Counted from the stretch's first letter, positions 25,015-37,843 are shown. The stretch is 64,000 nucleotides of DNA from Aristolochia californica (GCA_029961685.1 JARWKL010000012.1:22057227-22121226), one strand, 5' to 3'. Program-made: numbers and translations. Notes: generated by a model from the sequence alone, not told the origin.

Positions 25015-27514
25015 AAAACTTTAAGAAAAACTTTTTATCCATCACAATTATAACTAAGATTACATTGAATATTTATACATAAAATTGAAAACAGAAAATG
25101 GCTATTTCTTGCTCGGCGATCCGTCGGTTCTGGCTGATGAAATTTGGGTATGCAGGCTTCTATTACACTACCATTCACATACCCCCATAAGTTGAGCGTC
25201 GGATTAGAATAGACGAGAAGTTTGGAATGAAAAAATTCAAAGAGAGGGCGTGAAATAGGAACATGTAGATCTGTAAGAAGATGCATAAGATGACACATAT
25301 TGCATGTGAAGTTTCCAATAATAAAAGTTCTTGAAGGAAATGATAATTTAACTCAACATGTTTGGCGCACTTGTGAGAAACGGAATTGGAGTTAAGGAAG
25401 ATTGCACTTTTGTTGTCACATAAGAGAAGAGGTGGATGTGGAATAGGAACATGTAGATCGGTAAGAAGATGAGTATGCCAAATAATTTCAGCTGCAATGT
25501 GCACAAGAGCACGATACTCAAATTCACAGCTGGAACGTGATACTGTAGGTTGCTTTTTTGCACTCCAAGAAATCAATTTGTCTCCAAGATAAATGGAGTA
25601 ATCAAAGGTGGAGTGACTATCAAGACAACTAGCCTAATCAGCATCAGAGTAAGCAACTAGAACATCAGGAGTAGTAGATGGGCGAAAGGTAAGGTTAAAG
25701 TGAATAGTACCAAAGAATACGTTTAACAGTAAGAAAATGATCTTCAGTGGGAGCATGTAGGAATTGGCTAACAGAGTTGACCACATGGGCTATGTCAGGG
25801 TGAGTGATGATCAAATATTGAAGGGCGCCAACAAGAGACCTGTAGAGAGTGGGATCTGAAATTAGAGAACCATCTGCGAACAGATGTTGTGAAATGACTA
25901 TAGGTGTAGAAACTTGTTTGCTATCAAGTAGCTGAGCTCGAGTAAGAATATCCCGTGCATATTTGAGCTGACTGATAATAATCCATCGGTAGTCGGCAAA
26001 GCTTCAAGACCAAGAAAGTAACTTAACAGACCCAAATCTTTAGTTGCAAACTCAAGATAAGAGCTGAGTTGTTGCTAGTAATAATTATGTCATCAACATA
26101 GAGGAGCAGATATATAGTGTCTAAATGTTTATGAAAGACAAATAGAGAAGTGTCACAACGACTGCAGGAGAATCTAAGTTGAGTGATAAATGAGCTGAAG
26201 CACTGGAACAAGGCACGAGGAACTTGCTTGAGACCGTAGAGAGCTTTCTGCAACTGACAAACGTGATGTGGAAAATGAGGATCAATGTACCCAGGAAGTT
26301 GTTTTATGTAAACATTTTCAAAGAGAGTACCATCGAGGAACACATTCTTGACATCAAGTTGGTGAAGAGGCCATTCGTTGGTCACAACAATAGATAGCAC
26401 AACTCGGACAGTAATTACTTTTACCAAAGGGCTAAAGGTTTTAGTGTAATCAACACTAGGGATTTGAGTGTAACCCTTGGCAACAAGGCATGCCTTGATA
26501 CACTCAATGGATCCATTAAGCAGGTATTTGGTCTGAGACACCCATTTGGAGCCCACAATATTGGTGTTGGCAGGTCGAGCGACTAAAATCCAGGTCCAAT
26601 TATTTTGTAGAGCATAAACTTCATCATCCATGGCAGCAAGCCAAGCAAGATTTTTAGCGGCAGATTTGAATCCTTTAGGCACAATAGAGACAAGGAGAGC
26701 AGTGAGAAGTCCAGAGAAGCTTACGATACAAAGATTGGCCAGATGGCGTGGTTTGAAAGTACCAGTTTTACCTCATGTTAACATAGGGTGAGAACCCGAC
26801 GGTAGTGTAGAGACTGGAGCAGGAGTAGGAGGAGTGATTCATGTCTTAGGAGGTTCTAGACTGGAAGTTTAGTGCGGCAAGGAGGGACCTACAAAAGAAT
26901 CAGTGGTCTGCATGGACTCATCGACTGGATCAATACAAATAGAATATGGGTTAAATCCAGATTGAGTAATGTGTGGAGATTGGTATGAGGAGGAAGGAGT
27001 TTTTGCTTGGATAAGACTGGGTTCCAAAAAGATGGAAAAATGGAGAGAGGAAGGGGATTGAGCCTGAGATGTAGTGAAACCCTTTATAAGAGGGACTGTA
27101 ACCCAAAAAAAATGCAGGGACTATTACGTGCTAAAAATTTGTTAAACATATAATCACGTAAGCAAGGAGTATGAAGGGGGTCAGTAGAGAAAAGAGATAC
27201 GCCCGGTGGCCTTCATGTCGGGACAGAGGAGAGGCGGCAACTATGTTGATGCGCATCAGCGGTAGGGCAACGATGCGCAGAGGAGAAGCTTCTCGTTGGA
27301 AAAAATGGTAATCAGAGAAACAGGAGATCAACCTGCTCTGATACCATGTGAAGATTTAAGAAAAACTCTTTATTCACCAAGATTATAAATAAGATTACAT
27401 TGAGTATTTATACATAAAATTGAAAACAGAAGATGACTATTTCTAGCTTGGTGATTCGTCGGTTCCGACTGATGGACGCTTGGCCTGTAGGCGTTTGTTG
27501 CACTGCTGTTCACA
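25015..27514 (-). mobile_element. Deleted copia element inside the kinase pseudogene
   Basis: LTRs at about 25015-25180 and 27347-27514 (166 and 168 bp) share TTAAGAAAAACT, AAGATTACATTGA, ATTTATACATAAAATTGAAA and CGTCGGTTC words. GCTCTGATACCA (27335-27346) next to the right LTR is the tRNA-Met primer site on the minus strand. A purine tract lies next to the left LTR near 25181. Flanking 5-mers CCTCT (25010-25014) and CCACT (27515-27519) agree at 4 of 5 positions. Only reverse transcriptase and RNase H remain inside; gag, protease and integrase are missing, so it has a large internal deletion. Confidence 0.88.
25175..26682 (-). pseudogene. Copia reverse transcriptase and RNase H remnant
   Basis: At 26023-26682 on minus an open frame of 219 codons shows SKWVSQTKY, VVLSIVVTNEWPLHQLDVKN and LLYVDDIIIT, the reverse transcriptase core with its YVDD motif. 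At 25175-25576 the RNase H part shows SRSSCEFEYRAL and LLCDNKSA. The two are separated by stops and shifts. This is the remaining pol of the copia element. Confidence 0.85.
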
Positions 27515-27589
27515 CCACTGGATACTGAGATGATCGCGGTTGATCTTCTATCTATCAATCAACAATCTGGTGTCGCCGTCCCCAGATAG

Positions 27590-30500
27590 GAGAGCCGGTG
27601 CCATTCGTTATCGTCCATGGGCCGTTCTTCTAACTAGGAATTTTCTCACCACGTATTATATTTATTGATTTTTAAAATTTTACATTTCTGAAGTAAAAGG
27701 ATCCAAGGATTTCCATTCACAGAATAACTCTGCTTTCTGAGTTTTCTCTCATCCTATGTTGACAAGAGTCCAAAAGTGTCATTTGATTATAAAGTTGAAC
27801 AACAGATTTTATCCTTAATAATGGTATCAAAGCAATATATCTATTTTGGTATAAACATATTTTATGCTATATTCATATCTAATTTCACGTTAATAAGAGT
27901 TAAAAGTGTTATTGGGTTCTAATGTTAAATAATAATCATGTACTAAATCATTTTGAGATGAACCCGAACTCTCCTCTCTTATTATGTATGAGTCTCCAAG
28001 CTTGTTACAATTGCAAGAATATTTAAATTATTTTCCACTTTGATTTTACATTCTCATTCCTTTTGCATGCATTGAGAGATTGCACTGTAATTTAATATTA
28101 AGCTTGTTACAATTGCAAGAATATTTAAATTATTTTCCACTTTGATTTTACATTCTCATTCCTTTTGCATGCATCGAGAGATTGCACTGTAATTTAATAT
28201 TTTCTCTAGCATCACCATCATAGAGAGACCCAGAAAGATAAAAAAGGAATATGGGTGTTCTATGAGTTTCTATTCCATTTAGATTTGGAAAAAATGAGTT
28301 TGGGAGTTCTGGGTGGAGTAGTTGAGAGTTTGTAAAATGTTGCCATCCAGATTCTTCTCTGCTCTTCACCAGGTTTTCCGATCGGTTTCTCTTAGCATAT
28401 TCTTTGATTTAAGCCACCGAGGAGCAGTGCGGCTACTGCAGGTAAATCATGGTTCAGAGCTTGAGGAACACGCTGTAGCTGTAGTGCTTCCAAGATCAGG
28501 ATGACGCTGCTCCGATGGGAGTGGGGGAACCATCAAATCTTCACGGGTGAACCAGTGTGGCCACTTGAGAGAGTAGCCCGAGAAGAACAGATTTCTGCAA
28601 AAAGTAAGGAGGAAGACGACATCAAACAATTTGGTCCCCCTGGTCCATCATCCAGATCAACCCATCATTTAATGCGAAGAATAAATTCCATCCAGAAAAG
28701 ACCAACCTGATTTGCTGAACCTGAGTTTAAATCTCCACGTTTCTGAGAAATCAATCACCAAGCTTTCAAAACCGAGAAAGGATGTTTGTTTAAAAAGCCT
28801 ACAACCTACCCACCAGAGTCCCAGAGAGCTTGACAAGACTGTTGTGGCCGAAACTACGGATCATGGCTTCATAATTAGCAATTGTTCCCAGAAAAAAGCA
28901 AGAATCAACATATTCCTACTATCACTAAGCAGACTGAGTAGCAAGAAAAAGAAGAGCCCTGATCACCTCTCCACAGATATGCCAGTTCTGAGCTTTAAAG
29001 CACCTTTAGAGCTCAATCTAAGCTTAAATGTATTTTAACTTGTTTGTCTGCGAGGTTCTAAACTGATAGTTCTACCACAAATACTAATCAAACCCAAAGG
29101 TTCCAAAAAAACGAATTATCTAGTTAAAAAAACCCATCATATTCTTGCTTTCCAATGCAACTATAAGCTATTGAAATCATCTAAAATCACCCGACAAGAC
29201 TAAAAACTTTAAACTTCCAGACACTCAAAATTAGTGGCAACAGCATTTGGCATTGCTGGATAAAAAACTTATGGAAGAGACAACATATTCTCACACCCTT
29301 CCCTCCTTGTATTTTGTTTAATGTTGATGCGAATTCTTGGAAGAAAATTAAGACTGGGAACTAATGAATTACTTCCAAAGGTTAGGATTCTCTCCAAGAA
29401 AAGAAAGAGTTGACATACTACCTGGATATGCCTATGTTTAATTTATTCTTCTTCCAAGTATACTTTTTGTAGCATATAAAGTTGGATGTGACCTTTTGTT
29501 TTTATCAAATCTCTTTAATGCTTTGTAGGTAAGAGAGACCCACCCTCCAACTTTCCCACCTTTAGTTGATTACAACAAAGCAGATTTAACAAAAGAGATC
29601 CTCCGTTTTCTCCTCCAGATACTGGGTATCTCATGTTCTGGCAAAATGACCAAACTGTCGGGACCTTGGTATTGGATCAGGCTCTTCATCTTCCATGGAG
29701 TCACAGAGACGAGCTTCGAGATTAGCAGGAAATGACCTGCCATGGAGTTCCATGTCATCTTGTTTTTAATTCACTAAGATAGTCTGGGAATACAGCATCG
29801 AATCTGGTTTACTTGGTGCAAACTTTCACCTGATAATGGAGAAAGAATTGGATGGAGAGGAGGAGATGATTGGGGAGAAGTATCCTGGTAGGATTTCCTT
29901 ATCGGTCTGTGTACGTGAACCTCTCCACTCCTTTTTGGTGGTAACAGAGACTCCTGAAACCACCCCCACCGTGACAAAGGGATCGTTTCCATCTTTCAAC
30001 AAGTTGCAGAATCCTAGACTGGCAAAAGATTAAAATTCTTGCGACGGATGGAGAGTGAATTCGGTGGCTGCACACACAATCATTTCCTGATGCTTGATGG
30101 GTCTTATCATGGGATACAAACGTCTCCGCCACCTACCAGAGGTTCCAACATTCTTTCATTTTTATATATCCATGCAGAGAGGATAAACAAGAGAGAAGCT
30201 TCCTTCCTGCAAAGGGTGCCGCTGACGAAGATGATGATGGCAAAAATTACAATCTTCTTTCATCTTTAGCATATGCAGCTGAACCTCAACTACGGTTTAG
30301 TAATTTCGCTTAAGAAAAAAAAACGAGTAATCGTTCTCAAAAACAGGGAAAAGAGAACTGGGTTTGTTCGCCAGTGAAGAGGACACTTCCGGCGTTGGCA
30401 TTTTATGAAGCTGGCAGAGGAAAGAATATCAATTTACCATGATTGCTTGTTTCAACTTTTTTTTTGAAAGTTACCAGCTAACGACATCTCTTTTGTAGGA

Positions 30501-31980
30501 AGACGAGACACCACTAGCCGGTGACAGTCCTTTGGTTTGACAAAGTCGCCCTATCTTTTCAAACTCTAGGCTCATGGTACTTCCGCCATACGCCATTCAT
30601 TTGTCCAACGCTAACTAATTAGAGCTGGAAGAAGCTAAAGCAAAATTTCTCTGGTGCCTATGAAATCTGGGACAGTTGACCTCAGATGTTTCAGGTTATA
30701 TTATTAGAGACGATAAGATAAATACAACATAGGATAAATCCAATGGGATCTTATCCGATAATCGAAGGGATTATGTTTATCTTTTATCATGTGATACCAA
30801 TGAGAGAGTTATATACAAGGGTCTTTTTTTTGTATAGTTGGATTATATCAATTCATACGTATGGACTATACTATATAAATCGGATTTCGATATGGGTTTT
30901 TGATAGGAGACCCCCACCCTAGTCGTTCACTTAGATATGAAACTAGGACCCCTTCTCCTCATACATGATCAATCATGGGGTCATTCATAAGTCCTAGTTG
31001 AAGAGGCAGTAGGGTCTAACAGAGGGGAATTCATGGTCCCTCTAATCCACTAGGGTGTGGAAGTTTACTTATCTTTAAAGCACTTTTAAGTGAAATGATA
31101 TAGAAAGATCTCATCAATTATCACAATCTTGGACTTAATTGAAAAGATTAAGGAAGCTTTTCATTTTCTACTTAGGTTAAAAGATTAGGTTTATTGTGGT
31201 TCAACAAGATCTGATCACCCATTAAAATGGTGTTAAGTTAGTCCAAGATCATTAATATTTTTAGAAAGAATTAGAAAATAAAAAATGAGTCCTGCCCTTC
31301 TCTTCTCCCTCCCATCCCTGCCTTCAGACACAGAAGAAGAGAATGGAAGGCAGACGATGTCATTATCTTGTATCCTGTTTTTGGAACCAATTAGTGGAGG
31401 AACTCATAATCTCCTCTTCGTTTAAGTATCAAAAGAGGTGTTTTCCCTTATACAGGGAGAACTTCGTCGCATGGTCTTCTGTGATTTCTGTCCCCAAGGA
31501 AGCACCAGGTTTGGTGGATTCAATTCAACTTTGAGTCTAATAATAAAGGATATATTTCTTTGAATTTTTTTATATTAATTTTTATTAATTACAAACGAAT
31601 TTTCTTTTCTGTACACTCTCAGTTTATTTTTTTCTCATTTTCTATTGAAGTTTGAAGTTTGAAGTTTAATACTCTTCATATGGAAGAAACTGCAAACCGC
31701 AATTGCTTGTTTAAAGTTTAAAATTTGAAGTTAAAGCAAAAAACGGAAGAATTAAGAGGCTTGAGGCCAAAGGGGGGCTTCGCAAATTCCGTAGCGGTGT
31801 GGGCGTGTGGCGACGCCTTCGATAGTTTCAGGTGTGAATTCGAACCATTTTAAATGTTTAAGAAAATGAACGAAGACAACGTATGCGATCATTTGGAATT
31901 TTATGCAATGGCACTATTGTCATCCGATTGAATCCTTGAAAACGCAAGGTTTGGATTATTTGCTCTGACGGGGTAGCTTA
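27590..31980. other. Long intergenic stretch, no recognised gene
   Basis: I recognise no gene over 4.4 kb. There is a perfect-period tandem duplication at 27998-28201. Open frames of 60-108 codons occur at 28322-28504, 28501-28710, 28712-29038 and 29836-30033 on + and at 29570-29992 on -, without family motifs. On the minus strand about 29620-29750 one frame reads RSFPANLEARLCDSMEDEE with good codon character and could be an old exon, but it ends in a stop with no clear donor. The part at 30690-31060 has a GATAAGATAAA to TTTATCTTTTATC partial inverted arrangement of unknown origin. Confidence 0.35.
27998..28201. repeat. 102-bp tandem duplication
   Basis: The unit starting AAGCTTGTTACAATTGC at 27998 is repeated from 28100 with only one visible difference (GCATTGAG versus GCATCGAG). 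The high similarity suggests a recent duplication. Confidence 0.95.
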
Positions 31981-32002
31981 CGATGATCAGACCTCCACGA
32001 AT

Positions 32003-32013
32003 CTATATATATA
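32003..32013 (+). promoter_or_regulatory. Probable TATA box of the thioesterase gene
   Basis: CTATATATATA lies about 680 bp before the start codon at 32689. A 5' UTR intron is plausible between a donor near 32153 (CCAG then GTTGGT) and an acceptor near 32616 (CATTGCAG), which would place transcription start just after this box. No other TATA-like run lies closer in a suitable context. Confidence 0.45.
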
Positions 32014-32688
32014 CACATACACGTCTCCGACCGGAGGAAATCGATGCTGAGAAACAAAGCGGAAAAGAAAAAGGAAAAGGAAACGGACAAAAAGAAATAA
32101 AACGTTGAGAGAAAAAAGGATCATAAGCTTTCGTTGCTGCTCCACAAATCCAGGTTGGTTCTTGAGAAAAAGGAAGACTCGGATAGCTTTTCATCCCGCA
32201 TTTTTTTTTCCTCAATGTCTTCCTTCACCTTTAGTTTTCATGTTTGTGGCTTTCTGCTCTCTCTCTGCTCTTTTATTTCAGGATTCATCAAAATATGAAA
32301 CGAAAACAGAAATGAAAAAGCTGTTTTGGTTTTGGAAATATTCCTTGGTGCTTTTCTTTTCAGTGCCCACAGGCATTGATTCTTTTATGTGCGAGCAAAA
32401 TGCAAAGCCCTTTCAATCTATAGTTGGATTCTTTCGCTCGAAAAGTGTGTATGCTTTTTGGCTAGTGCCCTTTTATCTAAATTACAAGCTTTTCAGTAAC
32501 AGTACATGGCTGCTGTAAGCAATGGATTCTGATTCTCTGATGCATGGATTTTTTTTTGCTCGTTTGCCCAAATGGGTATAAATAGAGAGTCAAATTGCCG
32601 TTTTTCATCATTGCAGGGACCGTTTCCAGTAAGTGCAGGAGCTGAGTTTTGTGAGGGCTGCTTCTCACGCCACCAACCTCTTGTCAAT

Positions 32689-35600
32689 ATGAGCTACGGA
32701 ACTAGCTCTCTGGGTTCTGGTCAGATTCTCCCTAATCTGTTTTCCATTTTTTAGTTTTCTCTTCTGTTTTCTGAGAGGGCTGTGCTCGATGTCTGCTCTG
32801 TTATTTTGGTTTAGGTTGCTTCTCATTTGTTCACGCTGCTCGTGTTTGTATTTTATAGTGACTGATGAATGGTGCACGTATTCAGGATGTGTATCACCGA
32901 TTCTTTGCGTTTTCCTGTTTTTTTTCTTTTCTTTTTTTTCTTCTTCTTTTTTCTTGATTATTTACAAATTATGTATTCAATATCACGCAAAGATTAATGT
33001 CTATCCTCTTTTCCCTTTGTTTTCCTTTTTTTTTCCTTGAATATTTGTTGGTTTTCTGTTACCTCAACTGTAGTGAAATGGAGCTCCATTACTCAGTCAA
33101 GATTCACAACTGTTTTCTTCTGGCTTCTGCTATGAACTTTCTAGCAACTCATAGATTGATATTGCTCAACAATGAATAGCTGATCCATAAGTTCGTGGTT
33201 GTTAGTTAAGTTCCTGCTAGTTCATTTGATTATTCTTTTCTTTTCCTTTGGTTTTTCGTTTTGAGTTGCATCAGTGTGCTTTCAGGCAGCAGGACTACTA
33301 GAAGGACCTTTGAGTTTGGGAGGACCCATGTAGTAAGGCCCAAAGGAAGACATCAGGCAACTATTGTTTGGCTTCATGGTCTTGGAGATAATGGCTCAAG
33401 GTTTGTCTCTGTTATTAATGTTTACTTCACTTGATATCTAAAACAAACTTGTGTTTTTTTCATATTGAACATGTTCAATCTTTCATCATTTTTCAAGAGA
33501 AGAAAACAATCTCATTTCCTTAAAAAAGAATGAGCAGGTTCAAAGCTGTATATTGCAGTTGGTCACTTATGCAATCAAGCTTCACTTGAGTTCACCACAT
33601 CTATTGCATGCATTCTAGTTACTTCAAGTAGAGAGTGGCCATGTTGACACCTTGTGAAATAGACACTCCAAATTTCATAATATTTATCTTTATGATACCA
33701 TTCATAAAAATGAAATCTGACTTTTTGCTTGGTTATTTTTTACTCTTTTCTTCATAAACCATGGTTGATGAGATTCAGTCCCATTTCTTTTCTGAAGCAT
33801 GTATCTTGTATAGACGCTGGACTTCATCCAGTGTGAAACAGGAAAAAAAGCATATTGAGAATGTCAACTTCTTTGTCTTACTGCTCTGGAAGTATGGTTT
33901 TGTTTGAACTGAACCATGTAAAAGTTTGGAGTCTTTTTGTTGGAGATTCTTATTCTGATTGACGTGACGGGAAGCAGCACCCTCAGTAGAATAACATATG
34001 GAATATATGATTGCAGTGGTTGTTTTATACTTTTGTCTGTTACTGTAATCTCAACTGGTTATGGAGGCCCTATAATTATAAGACAAGTATCTTTTTGGCT
34101 TGAAAAGGGACCACTAGTTCTGGTTGCTTTTTTTTCCATCTAAATTTTCAGCTCCTTCATATACTGTTCCATAATTTTTTTTTGTTAAAGCAGATTTATG
34201 TCGAGGAAACTATAGAATCATATTTTCTGATGTTTGTCTATTTTCAGCTCAAGTAGAAAATTGAGCATTTTCTTTCTTTCTTTCTCCTTAAAGATGAGCT
34301 CCTTTTGGCCACCTGGTTAACACAATGGTGGCCCATTCTAGTTTTACTCTGTTGTTCACTTAGGATTTTATGAATTCTCAAAAAAAAAAAAAAAAAAAAA
34401 AAAAGCCATTAAAAGAAATAAGATGGCATTAGAATACTGTAAACAGTGACGTCCTTTTTTTTACTATGAATTTGCTATTCTGGATTAATAATTTTGTACA
34501 TGCTGTACTGTATCTTCCCTGTTAAACACTTGATAAACTGATAAACATTTTCTGCCGATGCGTTTTTCTAGTTCATACAAGTTTTATTAATTTTTTAGAG
34601 GGTTTCCACTTGGTTATTTCACAATTACCATATATTCCGGGTCAAATACTAGCTTATTTTACTCTTTAAATGTTCGGTTCCAGGTCTGGCACCTACTTAC
34701 ACCTGTTTCTGTTTCACTATATTAGCCACATTTTTATTGTCTGAGTTATTTCTTTTTCAAAACCAATAAACATGGAGATATGTCTTCACATTGTTCTTTT
34801 TTCTTTTATTTTGCAGCTGGTCGCAGCTCTTAGAGACTCTTCCTCTCCCCAATGTAAGTTTGGAAATTGTAGTTGACTTGAGCTGACAAGGAGATGCATT
34901 GAATTCTCGTTGTCTATGGTTTTCATGAATGAGTACTGAGCAATTGCATGGTCAAAAAGTCAAAATTTTCTTTAATAAAAATTTTTGTACCTTGAAAAAG
35001 AATTTCATCGTCAATTATTTCTGTCTAGCATATTCTGTTTGCTAATCTTTGCTTATTAATAATGTAGATTAAATGGATATGTCCAACTGCTCCAACAAGG
35101 CCAGTGGCAATCTTTGGAGGGTTTCCTTGCACAGCATGTAAGAGCTGCTCTGAGTGGCAAATTATTACCTTGAATGATATGTTCATTTGGCAAATATAGT
35201 GCACTCTTGATTGCTTTCTTTGTTCTTTTTGTCAGGGTTTGATGTTGGAGAACTGTCTGAAGATGGTCCTGATGACGTGGAAGGTCTAGATGCTTCTGCA
35301 GCACATGTTGCAAACCTTTTGTCCACAGAGCCTGCTGATAGTATGTTTTCTGAAACACCAAGCATTTCAGTAGTCTTCTTTCACTTTTGATATCAATATA
35401 TGAATGTTTTCTCTTTGCTTCAGTCTTTTGATTTTGTTCTGTTGAGACAAATGACTAATGCTATTTTCATGCTGTGAACTTTCCTATAACTTCATAGCTT
35501 GAACCTCTGCAAGTTTTATTTTGTTAGCACTACACTTTTTTGTCTGTCCATTTCTATATTAGAAAATGGCATGAGGTGCACGAAGACAGGGATCCATTTC

Positions 35601-36960
35601 TTCATATATTTGTCTGCGTGTTTCTTTATTCAAGAACATCTTATGGTTGAAATCTGTTTAGGAAAGCATCTGTTTTGTAAGCAAAAAATTGTATTGTCAA
35701 TTTGGCCATGTTTAAATTTATATATTAAATTTCGTTTCTTCAGAAGAAAATAAAAATGCAATTTATTTGAGTACTTAAAAGGCTTGGCCATCTTTCGTTT
35801 CACAGTCAAAATTGGTGTTGGAGGCTTCAGTATGGGTGCTGCAACTGCTCTGTATTCTGCCACTTGTTGTGCCCATGGAAGATATGGGAATGGCAATCCT
35901 TACCCTATCAACCTACGTGCAGTTGTGGGTCTAAGTGGCTGGCTTCCTTGTTCTAGGTTCTCTGTCTATCCTCTTGAAGTCCATTTATTTGTTTCTATAG
36001 CTGTATGAATTGCACTTTTGTGTTGTCCCTATTTCTTTCCCATCTTTGGTTTGTTCATTTCCAAATCAATTATTGTTTTCCAGGAGCTTGAAGAATAAGA
36101 TTGAAGGATCCGTGGAGGCTTCAAGGCGTGCTGCATCCCTTCCACTGTTGCTTTGCCATGGCAAAGGTAAGTAGCTACTGGTGTTACATTAGTTGACCTT
36201 TTTTTTAGCTTTTCTGATCTGGATTACATTAGTTGACCTATTTACGCTTGAGAATGCATGACGGCATTGTCACCGCATTACAAAATGAGTTGCCTTTTGT
36301 ATTTAAACATGGCCTCCTTTTAACTGGTTTGACTTGACAGTACATTATAAATTGCTTGCATGCTTCACTCACATAGGGTTCAGGACATCATTTTTTCAAC
36401 TTTCAAGCCATGACTTCCCAACTAGAAGTTTACATCAAAGATTGCAGAACCTGGGACATAGTCCTTTTTAACTTTTTGTAGTGTTAAAACGATGCTGGTC
36501 CTGCAGTTCTGTAAGAATGCTAATTTCAAGATTAGATATTAGCAACTCATATGAAACTGTTGTTAATCATTGGGCAAGTACATGGACTAAAATGCCCTTA
36601 TTGTCTCTAGAAAAGCTATTAATGCATCACAGTTTTCTAACTCGGGAGGGGACTGAGCTTTTAATCCATCTTCCAGGGGATGATGTTGTCCTTTACAAAC
36701 ATGGAGAAAAATCTGCAGAGGTTGTAAACTCGAATGGATTCCGAAATCTTACTTTCAAAGCCTACAACGGGTAACAAGTCCATTTCTCCTTGCTGCAACT
36801 TCTTGTAGCTGTAGATTTAGATGCATCCTATTTTGAACAGAAATTTATTTAAATTCATTACATCCTGTGCAGGCTTGGACACTACACAGTTCCTGAAGAG
36901 ATGGATGATGTCTGCAAATGGCTCACAGCCAGGCTGGGGCTCGATGGATCTCGCTCGTGA
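32689..36960 (+). CDS. Acyl-protein thioesterase (alpha/beta hydrolase)
   Basis: Nine exons join in frame: 32689-32719, 33286-33400, 34817-34853, 35068-35137, 35236-35340, 35806-35956, 36084-36166, 36677-36770 and 36873-36960, giving 257 aa. The fold motifs are IVWLHGLGDNGSSW (about residues 37-50), IKWICPTAPTRPV, TAWFDVGE, the nucleophile motif GFSMG with Ser128, CHGKGDD with the likely catalytic Asp199, and GLGHYTVPEEM with His232. The family (APT1/LYPLA type) removes S-acyl groups such as palmitate from proteins; related plant enzymes also act as carboxylesterases. There is no signal peptide. It resembles Arabidopsis At5g20060 closely as I remember it. All splice sites are GT-AG. Intron 2 holds an A-run at about 34380-34404. 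Confidence 0.95.
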
Positions 36961-37605
36961 ATGAGGATTAAGCAGTTGCTTTCAAATAAATGGGTGGGGA
37001 AGGAATCAAGAATGAAAACTTGTTGAGCAACAGAAAAAAAGAAAGAAAGATGGAAAAAAATGTAGTAGTGGGTTTGGGTTGTATGGTATAGTGGGGCATT
37101 AGTTACTGGGTCCCTTTTGGTTCTCTCGCCTTTATAATATAGAAACGTTTGATATGTTGTTTTTCTTTTTTAATCTCAATTGGCTTGTTGGCACCTTAAT
37201 AGGGTTGGTGTTAGTTGAATTTGATTCTGATAATTGGGTGGTTATTTTTATTGACATCTCTTGTTCTTACCAATTTCATGACACCCTCATGGTTCTATGC
37301 TCAGTTTGGCCTCCAAAAAAGGAGGCACCTCTTGTACTGTAACAGTGCCCTTTCTTTTCAGAAACTGAGATTCTTCAATGTTTGTCCAAACATCATTTTC
37401 AACTCCTCACACCTATTGTGCAAACAGAAATCAACTTCTGCTGGAGTATAATGTGCTAGGGTAGAACACTGATAATGTACTTAAATTTATATTGTGTTTG
37501 AATTTATGACATGCCAAGGTGTTATTTTTATTCACCACTCTTAAATAACATAAAGAAATGATGAACAATTAATTGTATTTTTATCCTACCCCTCAACCCT
37601 GCATG
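36961..37605. other. 3' flank of the thioesterase gene
   Basis: This is the 3' UTR and spacer. No second gene is seen. Confidence 0.4.
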
Positions 37606-37610
37606 ATATT

Positions 37611-37843
37611 TGTTAAATTGGGTCCAAGACTTTATCCTAAAATGACTAGCCAACTTAGGTGTAGGCCTCTTTTGTGGCACTACAAGTAGATAGTTTAGGT
37701 GCAGGCAGTACCCGTTCTGATACCATGTTAAATTGGGTCCAAGGCCCTATCCAAAATGACTAGCCAACTTAGGAAACCTTTTTTCTAGCTAATAAATTCA
37801 AGATTTTTGTACTCAATAATCCATGTGGGACTATTCCTTAACA
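37611..37843 (-). mobile_element. Second TRIM element of family A, internally deleted
   Basis: Both copies open TGTTAAATTGGGTCCAAG and share AAAATGACTAGCCAACTTAGG. The right LTR (37726-37843) is 118 bp and ends TTAACA; the left one is cut after about 60 bp. On the minus strand the primer site TGGTATCAGAAC (plus strand 37714-37725) abuts the right LTR. A perfect 5-bp duplication ATATT flanks the element (37606-37610 and 37844-37848). The LTR is related to the TRIM at 14389-14803. Confidence 0.87.

Larger units (their letters stand above)
23752..27589 (+). pseudogene. Receptor-like kinase pseudogene split by a copia element
   Basis: The left part has a hydrophobic segment (about 23880-23970), then kinase motifs in changing frames: MKRIEGAEHGEREFRAEV (24237-24290), HVNLVRLLA, VLHLDVKPENVLHDE for the catalytic loop, and SHFGLSKLMG for the activation segment, where the DFG Asp is replaced by His. 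It ends YLAPE with an in-frame TAG at 24674, where the family has Trp. Several frameshifts lie around 24330-24440. After DMLEGRVLVDVQP (about 25010) the frame is cut by the copia element at 25015-27514, and resumes at 27515 with LDTEMIAVDLLSI, ending at TAG 27587-27589. It resembles Arabidopsis At5g20050 from memory. It cannot encode an active kinase. Confidence 0.85.

Noticed and set aside
36481..36774. 97-codon frame starting in a thioesterase intron
   Set aside because: Its last part is exon 8 of the thioesterase; the first part is intron read-through.
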